Shown one piece after another: positions 18,138-25,887 of a stretch of 64,000 nt of DNA. The notes under the pieces were generated by a model. That model was not told where the DNA came from. It saw only the letters and a list, made by a program, of their open reading frames with translations, and searched no databases. The DNA comes from Legionella_C sp048541585 (GTDB lineage Bacteria; Pseudomonadota; Gammaproteobacteria; Legionellales; Legionellaceae), in assembly GCF_048541585.1 (NCBI RefSeq), contig NZ_CP183303.1, positions 3,315,733 to 3,379,732 on the forward strand, in the 5' to 3' direction. Each line of letters starts with the position of its first letter. Position 1 is the first letter of the stretch. The position numbers were made by a program, and so were the translations under genes.

Positions 18138-18289
18138 AGAAGCTAACTTAAATTAAGTCTAATTTAATTTCCAAAGCTATAATCTTCTGGAAAATTAATT
18201 GCAATATGTAATAAATCACATTATGACATCAACTTAAGAGAATTTTATGTAGGTTGCGCCTTGGACTAATGGCGCTGCCTTAAAACTCT

Positions 18290-18379
18290 AGCCTACGTCC
18301 CGTGGCTTGTCCACGAGATCCAGATCTCTAATCCTCAGCCGAGATTCCTGGATCCCTCGGACAAGCCGAGGGACGTAGA
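18290..18379. repeat. REP-like paired hairpins, copy 1
   Basis: CTACGTCCCGTGGCTTGTCC and the reverse complement GGACAAGCCGAGGGACGTAG form the outer arms of an imperfect palindrome about 90 bases long. Each arm is also a hairpin of its own (CGTGG-CTTGT-CCACG and CCCTCGG-ACAAG-CCGAGGG). This is the layout of extragenic palindromic elements. Copy 2 at 18633-18710 has lost the right half. Confidence 0.8.
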
Positions 18380-18395
18380 GTATCAAAAAGCAGCT

Positions 18396-18456
18396 GTAGC
18401 CTGGGTGTAGGCCTGCGGGCCGAAACCCGGGTTTCACGTCGTTTCACCCAGGCTAC
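18396..18456. repeat. Inverted repeat GTAGCCTGGGTG ... CACCCAGGCTAC
   Basis: Perfect 12-base arms at 18396-18407 and 18445-18456 enclose a GC-rich centre (GCCTGCGGGCCGAAACCCGGG), which is far richer in GC than its surroundings. It is present only in copy 1 of the tandem block and looks like a separate, inserted repeat family. Confidence 0.78.
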
Positions 18457-18589
18457 TTGCTATTAAAATACCAAGTTAAAGAAGCTAACTTAAATTAAGT
18501 CTAATTTAAGTTCTAAGACTATAATCTTCTGGAAAATTAATCGCAATATGTAATAAATCACATTATGGCATCAATTTAAGAGAATTTTT

Positions 18590-18815
18590 ATATAGGTTGG
18601 GCCTTGGACTAATGGCGCTGCCTTAAAACTCTAGCCTACGTCCCGTGGCTTGTCCACGGGATCCAGGTCTCTAATCCTCAGCCGAGATTCCTGAATCCCT
18701 CGGACAAGCCTGTATCTTAGTCACAAGTTATAAATCTTGGTGAAAAGTCAGATTTGAGTGCAGATTGGGAGAAAGCCTTAAGGCAGCGCCATTAGGCTTT
18801 GGCCACAATCTACAT
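18590..18815. repeat. MITE-like inverted repeat enclosing the truncated copy 2
   Basis: GGCCTTGGACTAATGGCGCTGCCTTAA at 18600-18626 is matched in inverted orientation by 18778-18804 (reverse complement GGCCAAAGCCTAATGGCGCTGCCTTAA). The similarity extends outward to about 36 bases per arm. The pair brackets the palindromic repeat and resembles a small non-autonomous element. Confidence 0.6.
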
Positions 18816-18872
18816 TAAAACTTAAATTAACGCCTTGCCTGATATTTATTACTTTAATATTTGTTCTGCTTA

Positions 18873-19151
18873 TTATCGTTCTTCACAAACGGTATAAAAT
18901 CCATGTCGATAAGGATTGCTACGTGCTCTAAAGATATAATCGCGACAATATTGGCCGCGTTCATCTCGATAACGTTTGTCCAAACGAAAAGAAAAATCAT
19001 TAAAATTCATATCTTGTTGCCATTCTTGCTGCTGCTTAGCTCGATCTTGTGCTTCCATTTTGTTTAAGTAGTGACTAAGCTTGCTCGCATAACCAATCGA
19101 TACAAACAAAGCTGCTAGAAAAGTCATAAGGAAAACTATTTTTTTAGCCAT
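18873..19151 (-). CDS. Small exported protein with a surface-antigen-like C-terminus
   Basis: A 92-residue protein: residues 4-21 are a hydrophobic signal or anchor (KIVFLMTFLAALFVSIG), followed by a charged Gln/Lys/Glu helix and a C-terminal block DERGQYCRDYIFRARS ... GFYTVCEE. The pattern Gly-x-Tyr-Cys-Arg-x-Tyr ... Cys resembles the short cysteine block seen in rickettsial/Legionella surface-antigen proteins. That assignment is tentative. It lies alone next to the repeat block. Confidence 0.6.
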   Translation of the reverse strand: MAKKIVFLMTFLAALFVSIGYASKLSHYLNKMEAQDRAKQQQEWQQDMNFNDFSFRLDKRYRDERGQYCRDYIFRARSNPYRHGFYTVCEER

Positions 19152-19238
19152 AATAAATTCAAATAAGTCAACACGAACAATATTAAAACATAAAAATAAA
19201 ATATATACAAATTGCCTAAAATTGACTGGAAAGTTTAT

Positions 19239-19263
19239 TTCCTAAGCTTTTTAAACTTAGGAA
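19239..19263 (-). terminator. Possible terminator after thyA
   Basis: TTCCTAAG and CTTAGGAA form an 8-base stem with a 9-base loop, 75 bases past the thyA stop codon. No strong T-run follows on the minus strand, so this is tentative. Confidence 0.35.
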
Positions 19264-19338
19264 GCTAATTATAAAAAGATTGGGCGCCAAATGGTATACC
19301 GCCTATTAAAGCTTTCCTTAATGTAAAGCTAAAAGAAT

Positions 19339-20133
19339 TTATACAGCTATAGGCGCTTTAATAGTGGGATGCGCTTGATAGTTAATAAAACTAAAATCTT
19401 CAAACTGATAATCAAAAAGAGACTTTGGGCAGCGATGGATAACTAGTTCCGGTAGCGGAAAAGGCTTTCTTGTTAGCTGGATGCGAGCTTGCTCTATATG
19501 ATTATTATATAAATGGCAGTCACCGCCAGTCCAAATAAAATCACCTAAAGCAAGATTACACTGTTGTGCAATCATATAGGTTAATAATGAATAAGAGGCA
19601 ATATTAAAAGGCACACCTAAAAAAACATCTGCTGAGCGTTGATATAACTGACAAGATAATTTTCCCTGAGCAACATAAAATTGAAATAAGGCATGGCAAG
19701 GCATTAAAGCCATTTTATCCAACTCACCTACATTCCAGGCACTGACAATAAGACGTCGAGAATCAGGGTTATTTTTAATCTGCTCTACAACTTCTGTTAA
19801 TTGATCAATACTACGACCATCTGGTGTAGGCCAAGAGCGCCATTGCCGCCCATATACAGGGCCTAAATTACCTTTCTCGTCAGCCCATTCATTCCAAATA
19901 GTAACGCCATGGTCATTTAAATAAGCAATATTTGTATCACCTTGTAAAAACCATAATAATTCATGAATAATGCTACGTATATGCAATTTTTTTGTTGTAA
20001 CTAAGGGAAAGCCTGCTGCTAGATTAAAGCGCATCTGATAGCCAAATACTGATAAGGTTCCTGTACCAGTACGATCTGATTTTTCAACGCCCGTTTGTAA
20101 AATATGTTCTAATAATGCTAAATAGGTTTGCAT
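19339..20133 (-). CDS. thyA: Thymidylate synthase
   Basis: Makes dTMP from dUMP using methylene-tetrahydrofolate. The 264 residues equal the length of E. coli ThyA. The nucleophile is Cys146 in MPCHALFQF, with the folate/nucleotide motifs RTGTGTLSVFG (21-31), RRLIVSAWN (126-134) and the C-terminal IKAPIAV. Its start lies inside the end of lgt (16-base overlap), the lgt-thyA pair being common in proteobacteria, so the two are co-translated. Confidence 0.97.
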   Translation of the reverse strand: MQTYLALLEHILQTGVEKSDRTGTGTLSVFGYQMRFNLAAGFPLVTTKKLHIRSIIHELLWFLQGDTNIAYLNDHGVTIWNEWADEKGNLGPVYGRQWRSWPTPDGRSIDQLTEVVEQIKNNPDSRRLIVSAWNVGELDKMALMPCHALFQFYVAQGKLSCQLYQRSADVFLGVPFNIASYSLLTYMIAQQCNLALGDFIWTGGDCHLYNNHIEQARIQLTRKPFPLPELVIHRCPKSLFDYQFEDFSFINYQAHPTIKAPIAV

Positions 20134-20900
20134 CGTTTAACCCACCATAAACAAAAACCTGCAGCAAGCATAGGTATTGATAATAACTGCCCCATCGTTA
20201 GCCAGTTAAAAGCAACAAAACCAAGTTGCGCATCTGGCTCACGAAAAAACTCAATAATTAAGCGACTGCAAGCATAACCAATTAAAAAGACCGCAGATAC
20301 ACAACCAACCGGACGCGGCTTTGCTGCATACCACCAAACTAAAATAAATAAAGCAATACCTTCTAAACCAAATTCATATAATTGAGAGGGGTGGCGTGGC
20401 AATCCATCTGAATGCGGAAATATCATAGCCCATGGGACATCCGTTACTCGCCCCCATAATTCACCATTAATAAAATTTCCTAACCTACCAGCAGCAAGAC
20501 CTAAAGGTACTAAAGGTGCAACAAAATCACCAATTTCTAAAAAAGGTTTTTTTATTTTCCTCGAATACAAAATCAGTGCTATAGCTACTCCTAATAATCC
20601 ACCATGAAAAGCCATACCGCCTTCCCATAATTTAAAGAATATCAGAGGATTATTAATAAACTGCTGCGTATTATAAAACAGCATATAACCTAGCCGACCA
20701 CCTAGAATTACACCTAAAGCAGCATAAAAAATGAGATCACTAATTTGTTCTGTTGTCCAATTTAATTTATAATGCTTAACCCGCCATTGGGCTAAACACC
20801 AAGCAGCTGTAATACCAAATAAATACATCAAGCCATACCAATGTACTTTAAGCGGCCCAATAGAGAATGCCACAGGGTCAATAGCAGGATAAGTTAGCAT
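20118..20900 (-). CDS. lgt: Prolipoprotein diacylglyceryl transferase
   Basis: Inner-membrane enzyme that transfers diacylglycerol from phosphatidylglycerol to the lipobox cysteine of prolipoproteins. The 260-residue protein has seven predicted membrane segments, the HGGLLG motif with His99, and the Lgt signature GRLGNFINGELWGR (138-151). GAGGGA precedes the ATG. Lipoproteins that would be its substrates occur in this window (the DolP-like proteins and LpoA). Confidence 0.96.
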   Translation of the reverse strand: MLTYPAIDPVAFSIGPLKVHWYGLMYLFGITAAWCLAQWRVKHYKLNWTTEQISDLIFYAALGVILGGRLGYMLFYNTQQFINNPLIFFKLWEGGMAFHGGLLGVAIALILYSRKIKKPFLEIGDFVAPLVPLGLAAGRLGNFINGELWGRVTDVPWAMIFPHSDGLPRHPSQLYEFGLEGIALFILVWWYAAKPRPVGCVSAVFLIGYACSRLIIEFFREPDAQLGFVAFNWLTMGQLLSIPMLAAGFCLWWVKRCKPI

Positions 20901-20999
20901 GATTTTCCCTCAGATTATTCAAAGCATTTAACCCAATTAGCTAGTAAATATTAAACTTAATAAGGTAGTCAAACTGCAATAATACATTTGATTATAACG

Positions 21000-21821
21000 T
21001 TATAATATTAACTCGATACTCGTTATTAACAAAATAATAATAAAAATATACTCCAATTGCCTTTGAGAAAGTAGATAAGTAAGCCTTGCCCCCCAAAAAG
21101 CACCCAAAATACTAGGAATAGCAATACTTATGACAGCTGGCCAATAAATATAACCCGTAGTATAAGCTGGCAACCCAGCCTCATGAAAGCCCATTATAAT
21201 AAACATTAAAGTACCGGTAATCGCTGCAGTCGTAACACATAAAGCTGAAACTGGTGCGATTTGTCGCATTTCTAGATTGTAATAAGACAAATAAGGCACA
21301 ATTATTACGCCGCCCCCTACTCCTAATAAACCTGAGCAAAAGCCAATTAAAAAACTAATTAAACTTGATAATACTCTAGGTGGTTGAGACAATTTAGAGT
21401 GGAGAAGTCTAAAATTATACTTAATATTAAGCATAAGCATTATTGCAATAAATAGTAGAAAAACAGCTAATAGGCTTTCTAGCCAACTAACTGATAAATA
21501 CGTAGATAACAAGACACCAAAAAAACTGCCTATGGCAATTCCTGGTGCCAAACGCTTAAATAAACTCCATAAAATGATACCATGTCGACAATGAGCTCGT
21601 ACTGCTGCTTGCGAGATTATCAAAATTGCTGCAAGAGAAGTTCCCGTAGCTAAATGAATAGCAAGATCTGCTGGTACTTTGACAAAGTACTGAAAAATAA
21701 TTAGTAAAGCAGGTACAACAATAATTCCTCCACCAATACCTATTAGACCTGACATTAGGCCTGCTACGATACCCGTAAGGACATATAAAGTACTATTAGC
21801 TACAATAGTAAGCATAGACAT
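21000..21821 (-). CDS. TauE/SafE family membrane transporter
   Basis: A 273-residue integral membrane protein with about eight segments and two related halves, each with a GLIGIGGGIIVVP or GLLGVGGGVIIVP motif (about 25-37 and 163-175), the TauE/SafE (DUF81) hallmark. Members export sulfite, sulfoacetate or related anions; the substrate here is not known. Its ATG overlaps the ptsP stop (TAATG), so it is coupled to ptsP. lgt follows after 99 bases. Confidence 0.88.
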   Translation of the reverse strand: MSMLTIVANSTLYVLTGIVAGLMSGLIGIGGGIIVVPALLIIFQYFVKVPADLAIHLATGTSLAAILIISQAAVRAHCRHGIILWSLFKRLAPGIAIGSFFGVLLSTYLSVSWLESLLAVFLLFIAIMLMLNIKYNFRLLHSKLSQPPRVLSSLISFLIGFCSGLLGVGGGVIIVPYLSYYNLEMRQIAPVSALCVTTAAITGTLMFIIMGFHEAGLPAYTTGYIYWPAVISIAIPSILGAFWGARLTYLLSQRQLEYIFIIILLITSIELIL

Positions 21822-24115
21822 TATATTCGACCTGCTCTAACTAGGCCGCCTAAGCCTTCGTCTTCTAAGGCTTTTTGTAAGTAAAGCCTTATTTCAACTG
21901 CGTGCTCTAATTCCAATACATCGGCAAGCACTTTCCTTGCTTTAGCTAAAGAGATATTACGAATAACCCATTTGACGCGTGGCAGACTGGTAGAGTTCAT
22001 ACTTAACGTATCAAAGCCCATTGCAACAAGTAGGACAACTGCTAAGGGATCACTGGCCATTTCACCACAAATACTGACTTCAATGCCAGCCGCATGGCCG
22101 CCCTCTATAATTTTTATTAATGAACGTAACATAGCTGGATGAAATGAATCATATAAATTAGCTACACGTGAATTATTTCTATCAACAGCAAGTAAATATT
22201 GGGTTAAATCATTACTACCTACTGAAATAAAATCAACCCGTTTAGCTAAGTCACGAGTTAAGTAAATCGCTGCAGGCACCTCAATCATTACACCAAGTTT
22301 AGGTTTCTCGATTTGGCAACCTTCTTCCAAGAGTTCCTGAAAAGCTTGCTCGATTAGTAAGGCGGCCTCTTCTACTTCACTTAAACTGGTAATCATAGGC
22401 AGCATGATACGAAGATTATTTAAATCTTCACTTGCACGCATCATAGCTCTAACCTGAATAAGAAATACATCTGGATGATCAAGTGTCACCCTTATACCCC
22501 GCCAACCTAAATAAGGATTATCTTCTTCTACCGGAAAATAAGGCAAAATTTTATCGCCACCGATATCTAAAGTACGCATAGTTACCAAACGTGGTGCAAA
22601 AGCTTTTAATATCTGACGATAAATAATATGTTGCTCATCTTCGGAAGGAAAACGATCTCGACTCATAAAAGGCACTTCAGAGCGATAAAGTCCTACCCCT
22701 TCAGCGCCAACACTCATTGATAAACCAGCATCCATAGCAAGACCTGTATTAACTTGCAAAGAGACTTTGTAATTATCCAGTGTTTCTGCCGGTTTATCGC
22801 GTAGATTTTCAAGACTTTGATTTAATTTAAGTTCTTCTTGTGCTAATTTTTTAAATTCAGCCAATAGAGCACGAGAAGGAGAAACATAAACATGGCCTAA
22901 GAAACCATCTACAATGACTGCACGATTAGATAAAGCTTCTAGCTTAAGTCCACGTATACCCATAATAGTAGGCACGCCTAAAGCACGAGCCAAAATAGCC
23001 ACATGTGAATTATTAGAGCCTTTAGCAGAAACAATACCAACTAATTGACCTTCTGGTACTTCAGCTAATACAGAGGCTGTAATTTCTTCACCCACTAAGA
23101 CGGTTCGCCGCGGATAGGTAATTTCTATTCGTTGCGAAAGTTGTAATTCAGCAAGGACACGGCGACCTAAGTCTCGAAAATCACTGGCACGCTCTTGTAA
23201 GTATTCATCTTCCATACTTTCAAATTGCTGAACATGTTTCCGAATAACAACTGACAATGCTGCCTGAGCGCTTAAGTTTTCTGCTTGAATAACTGCTATA
23301 ACTTCAGCACCCAAACTTTCTTTATCTAAAATACGAATATAAACATCGAATAATGCTTGTTCATCTTCTGCAACGGTCGCTTTAATACGTCTACTTAAAC
23401 GTTGCATATCTTCACGGGCAGATTGTAATGCTTTTAAAAAAATATCTATTTCCGTTTCAATATCTTCAACCGTATGGCGAGGTACTGAATCGATATCAGC
23501 AGGCGCATAGATAACAACAGCACGCCCAATACCCACCCCAGGTACACAGCCAATACCAGATAAAGCAATATGTGCAGGCAACTCAGTTTTTTTTGCCCCT
23601 ATAGGCTTAGGTTGAGTTAATTGAACTAATTCACCTGTTGCCTCAGCATGAGCAATAATACCGCCTAATTGGGCAGCTAGAGTAATTAAGAAAGCTTCTT
23701 CTGCATCATCAAAATAACGTTGCTCTGTCTGTTGTACAGTAATTACCCCATAGAGCTTACGATGCTGAATAATAGGAACACCTAAAAAAGCATTCAAGTG
23801 TTCCTCACCCAGCAGTGGGTTTTTATGAAACTCTGGATGCATAGGCGCATCAATAATATTAATAGGTTCTTCTCGTCGGCCAATTAATCCAATAATTCCA
23901 CTGTCTAAACCGACTCGAACTTGTGATTCAGCATATTTATTTAGCCCTTCAGTAGCAATTAACACATACTCAGCATGTTTATTATCAATTAGGTATACCG
24001 ATACAGCATCTGCCGCCAAGGCTTTATGCAAACGCTGCACGAGAATAGATAAAGCCTCAGATAAATGATTAGCGGTCGTAACATCCTGTACAATACGTTT
24101 TAAAATTTTTAACAT
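21821..24115 (-). CDS. ptsP: Phosphoenolpyruvate-protein phosphotransferase PtsP (enzyme I-Ntr)
   Basis: First enzyme of the nitrogen-related PTS: takes phosphate from PEP and passes it to NPr. The 764 residues comprise an N-terminal GAF domain (about 1-160), an HPr-binding helical domain (about 185-330), the phosphohistidine His371 in KGSNNSHVAILA, and a C-terminal PEP-binding barrel with DIGGDK, EVPAAIY and the cysteine motif SICGEMASD. E. coli PtsP is 748 aa. It starts right after the rppH stop, the conserved rppH-ptsP order. Confidence 0.95.
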   Translation of the reverse strand: MLKILKRIVQDVTTANHLSEALSILVQRLHKALAADAVSVYLIDNKHAEYVLIATEGLNKYAESQVRVGLDSGIIGLIGRREEPINIIDAPMHPEFHKNPLLGEEHLNAFLGVPIIQHRKLYGVITVQQTEQRYFDDAEEAFLITLAAQLGGIIAHAEATGELVQLTQPKPIGAKKTELPAHIALSGIGCVPGVGIGRAVVIYAPADIDSVPRHTVEDIETEIDIFLKALQSAREDMQRLSRRIKATVAEDEQALFDVYIRILDKESLGAEVIAVIQAENLSAQAALSVVIRKHVQQFESMEDEYLQERASDFRDLGRRVLAELQLSQRIEITYPRRTVLVGEEITASVLAEVPEGQLVGIVSAKGSNNSHVAILARALGVPTIMGIRGLKLEALSNRAVIVDGFLGHVYVSPSRALLAEFKKLAQEELKLNQSLENLRDKPAETLDNYKVSLQVNTGLAMDAGLSMSVGAEGVGLYRSEVPFMSRDRFPSEDEQHIIYRQILKAFAPRLVTMRTLDIGGDKILPYFPVEEDNPYLGWRGIRVTLDHPDVFLIQVRAMMRASEDLNNLRIMLPMITSLSEVEEAALLIEQAFQELLEEGCQIEKPKLGVMIEVPAAIYLTRDLAKRVDFISVGSNDLTQYLLAVDRNNSRVANLYDSFHPAMLRSLIKIIEGGHAAGIEVSICGEMASDPLAVVLLVAMGFDTLSMNSTSLPRVKWVIRNISLAKARKVLADVLELEHAVEIRLYLQKALEDEGLGGLVRAGRI

Positions 24116-24640
24116 TTATGAACTATGATTACCTCGCTTGCGACGTATACCAAATGGGGTACGCCGTTTTTTTAACAAGTGCTCTAATTCCTTCATGGCT
24201 TGAGCATAGACTTGTCTTTTAAAAAAAATCACCTGCTCCTGCGGTTCGTGATAATCAATCCAACGCCAACTATCAAATTCTGGCGAATCACTTAAATCAA
24301 GACGTACCTTCTGTTCAGAAGCAATTAGCTTGAGTAAATACCATTTTTGCTTTTGGCCAATAACTAAAGGCTCACTCCCATGCCGCAAATATTGTTTAGG
24401 TAGACGGTATTTTAGCCATCGTTTAGTAACACCTATAATTTCAATATCTTCTTTATCTAAGCCAACTTCCTCGCGTAGTTCACGATACATTGCCTCAAGC
24501 GGTGTTTCACCTGCAATTAAACCGCCCTGCGGAAATTGCCAGGCATCATGGCCATTACGCCTGCCCCAAAAAACACGACCTGAATCATTAACAAGAATAA
24601 TTCCTACATTAAGCCTATAGCCGGCTCGATCAATTACCAT
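24116..24640 (-). CDS. rppH: RNA pyrophosphohydrolase RppH
   Basis: Nudix hydrolase that removes pyrophosphate from the 5' end of mRNAs and so triggers decay. I choose the ATG at 24640 (MVIDRAGYRLNVGIIL), which gives 174 residues and matches the family start. The frame is open for another 18 codons upstream, without a better ribosome-binding site. The Nudix box is GGLIAGET ... REVG-type (REL REEVGLD), and the KRRTPFGIRRKRG tail is typical. It heads the rppH-ptsP-tauE-like unit. Confidence 0.93.
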   Translation of the reverse strand: MVIDRAGYRLNVGIILVNDSGRVFWGRRNGHDAWQFPQGGLIAGETPLEAMYRELREEVGLDKEDIEIIGVTKRWLKYRLPKQYLRHGSEPLVIGQKQKWYLLKLIASEQKVRLDLSDSPEFDSWRWIDYHEPQEQVIFFKRQVYAQAMKELEHLLKKRRTPFGIRRKRGNHSS

Positions 24641-25048
24641 TTCATTACTATTTACACTTAAGTCATTAATTCGTGATTTTTCCATAAAGTGCAAGACTTT
24701 GGCAATTACTCTCTATTTTAATTTAAGCACAACACAAAATATTATACATTGTTAAAATAAAAAGCTTATTTTTTACAAAAAAATTACACACTTTTTTAGT
24801 TTACAGTTTTGCAATACTTTTATGAAAAAAACAAGATCAATTAAATTTAAAATATTCCATATTGGAATATTTTTAAACAAAAATTAAATAAAATTAGCTT
24901 GTTACCTAAAAGCTTATTAATTTTAATTAAAATACCTTGGTTGGTATAAATTTACAGTTTTGTAACAACTTATTGGACATATTTGTTTCACTTAAAGTAA
25001 TTATTTGCTATGATGCCAACGATTTTTTCAAACATATGGAGAAAAATT
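24641..25048. promoter_or_regulatory. Divergent control region between rppH and the 25.0-kb gene
   Basis: About 400 bases, nearly 80 percent A+T. It holds an 11-base-arm inverted repeat AAAATATTCCA-TAT-TGGAATATTTT at 24849-24873 and a direct repeat TTTACAGTTTTG(C/T)AA at 24800-24814 and 24951-24965. A promoter for the rightward gene is proposed separately. The symmetric site looks like an operator; the regulator is unknown. Confidence 0.5.
24987..25014 (+). promoter_or_regulatory. Predicted sigma-70 promoter for the 25,049 gene
   Basis: Extended -10 TG-C-TATGAT (TG at 25006-25007, TATGAT at 25009-25014), with a partial -35 TTCACT at 24987-24992 and a 16-base spacer. Transcription would start near 25,021, about 28 bases before the ATG. 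Confidence 0.5.
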
Positions 25049-25705
25049 ATGGCATTATTTAATTTTAAATTTAAGAAAAGCGATGTGCAAAACAATTGGA
25101 AAACTGCTTCTGCAGTTAGCTTAGCTCTTTTAGCTGCACTTGGAGTAGGCTTAACTTGTGCATTCTTCCCACCTGCACTTGGTTTCGTTGCTGGTATTAC
25201 TCTTTTCGGCGCTGCACCTTTCGCAGGTTTAGCTTCAATGTCTGTCGTTGCTGCTTCTTTTGCAGCTGCTGGAATTGCTGCCGCTGCAGTTTTTGCTGCT
25301 TCAGCTGTCGTTAATGCAGTGACTAAGCTATCTAATCTTTTTGATAACTTATTCCGCACTAAGAAAACTCACATTACTAACTTCAAGCACGAACACATTG
25401 TTAACGATGGTTTCGGTAATAATGGTTTTAGTTTTAACAACCCACTTAAAGGTCTTGGTAGCAAACTTCATAGCCACCCATCTAAAAAAGTAGAAAAGGA
25501 TCTTCCTAAAGCAGCGAATGAAGAAGATACTTTACATCGTAGCACTGCGAAAACTGATGCTCCTTCTATAGTAGTTTCTCCTACTAGAACTACTCCTGAA
25601 GTAAAAGATTTAGGACAAAGCACGAATCGTTATACAACTTATCAACCTGCTGAAGTACAAACAGATGTAGTACAAACAGAAGAATCTAAATTAGTTATAA
25701 AATAA
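25049..25705 (+). CDS. Small membrane protein with alanine-rich helices, effector candidate
   Basis: The ATG at 25049 follows GGAG with 7-base spacing and gives 218 residues; the frame is also open from 25010, but without a ribosome-binding site. After a basic start (FNFKFKKSD), residues about 20-100 are two or three hydrophobic Ala/Gly-rich segments (SLALLAALGVGLTCAF, GLASMSVVAASFAAAGIAAAA). The C-terminal half is hydrophilic, His/Asn/Ser/Thr-rich, and ends with a short repeat VQTD-VVQTEE. I recognise no family. This membrane-anchor plus polar-tail design is common among Legionella host-directed proteins, but secretion is inference. A strong terminator and an operator-rich leader indicate its own regulation. 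Confidence 0.65.
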   Translation: MALFNFKFKKSDVQNNWKTASAVSLALLAALGVGLTCAFFPPALGFVAGITLFGAAPFAGLASMSVVAASFAAAGIAAAAVFAASAVVNAVTKLSNLFDNLFRTKKTHITNFKHEHIVNDGFGNNGFSFNNPLKGLGSKLHSHPSKKVEKDLPKAANEEDTLHRSTAKTDAPSIVVSPTRTTPEVKDLGQSTNRYTTYQPAEVQTDVVQTEESKLVIK

Positions 25706-25725
25706 TTAATTACTGTTATTCTCTC

Positions 25726-25757
25726 AGTATATGTTGAGCTTAAGCTCAACATATACT
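25726..25757 (+). terminator. 32-base perfect palindrome terminator
   Basis: AGTATATGTTGAGCTT / AAGCTCAACATATACT is perfectly self-complementary over 32 bases and is followed by TTCTTCATTTTCC. It lies 20 bases past the stop of the 25,049 gene and acts most plausibly as its terminator. Confidence 0.75.
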
Positions 25758-25850
25758 TTCTTCATTTTCCTTTCTATTTTCTTCAACCGCTTACTAGAAT
25801 TAATTACTTATTAAAACTACCTAGAACAAGCATTTTACTTATAAATACAT

Positions 25851-25856
25851 TATAAT
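25851..25856 (+). promoter_or_regulatory. -10 element before metG
   Basis: A perfect TATAAT 31 bases before the metG ATG. No good -35 sequence is seen 16-18 bases upstream, so this is a partial promoter call. Confidence 0.4.
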
Positions 25857-25887
25857 TTGTCACTTTTATAAGACAGGGTTTTTAAGT

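Larger units (their letters stand above)
18117..18710. repeat. Tandem duplication (about 342 bases) of a palindromic repeat block
   Basis: Copy 1 runs 18117-18458. Copy 2 runs 18459-18710 and is truncated at the equivalent of 18367. Both start with the last 20 bases of the preceding gene (GCTATTAAAATACCAAGTTA). They differ by a few substitutions and one extra T in copy 2. Between them they contain AATGGCGCTGCC, CTACGTCCCGTGGCTTGTCC and CAGCCGAGATTCCTG. No protein is encoded. Confidence 0.88.

Noticed and set aside
25010..25048. Upstream start for the 25,049 gene
   Set aside because: No ribosome-binding site, whereas the ATG at 25,049 has GGAG with good spacing; the predicted promoter would also overlap it.
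24988..25359. A minus-strand alanine-rich frame
   Set aside because: It is the complement of the Ala-rich membrane segments of the plus-strand gene at 25,049, which has the promoter, ribosome-binding site and terminator.
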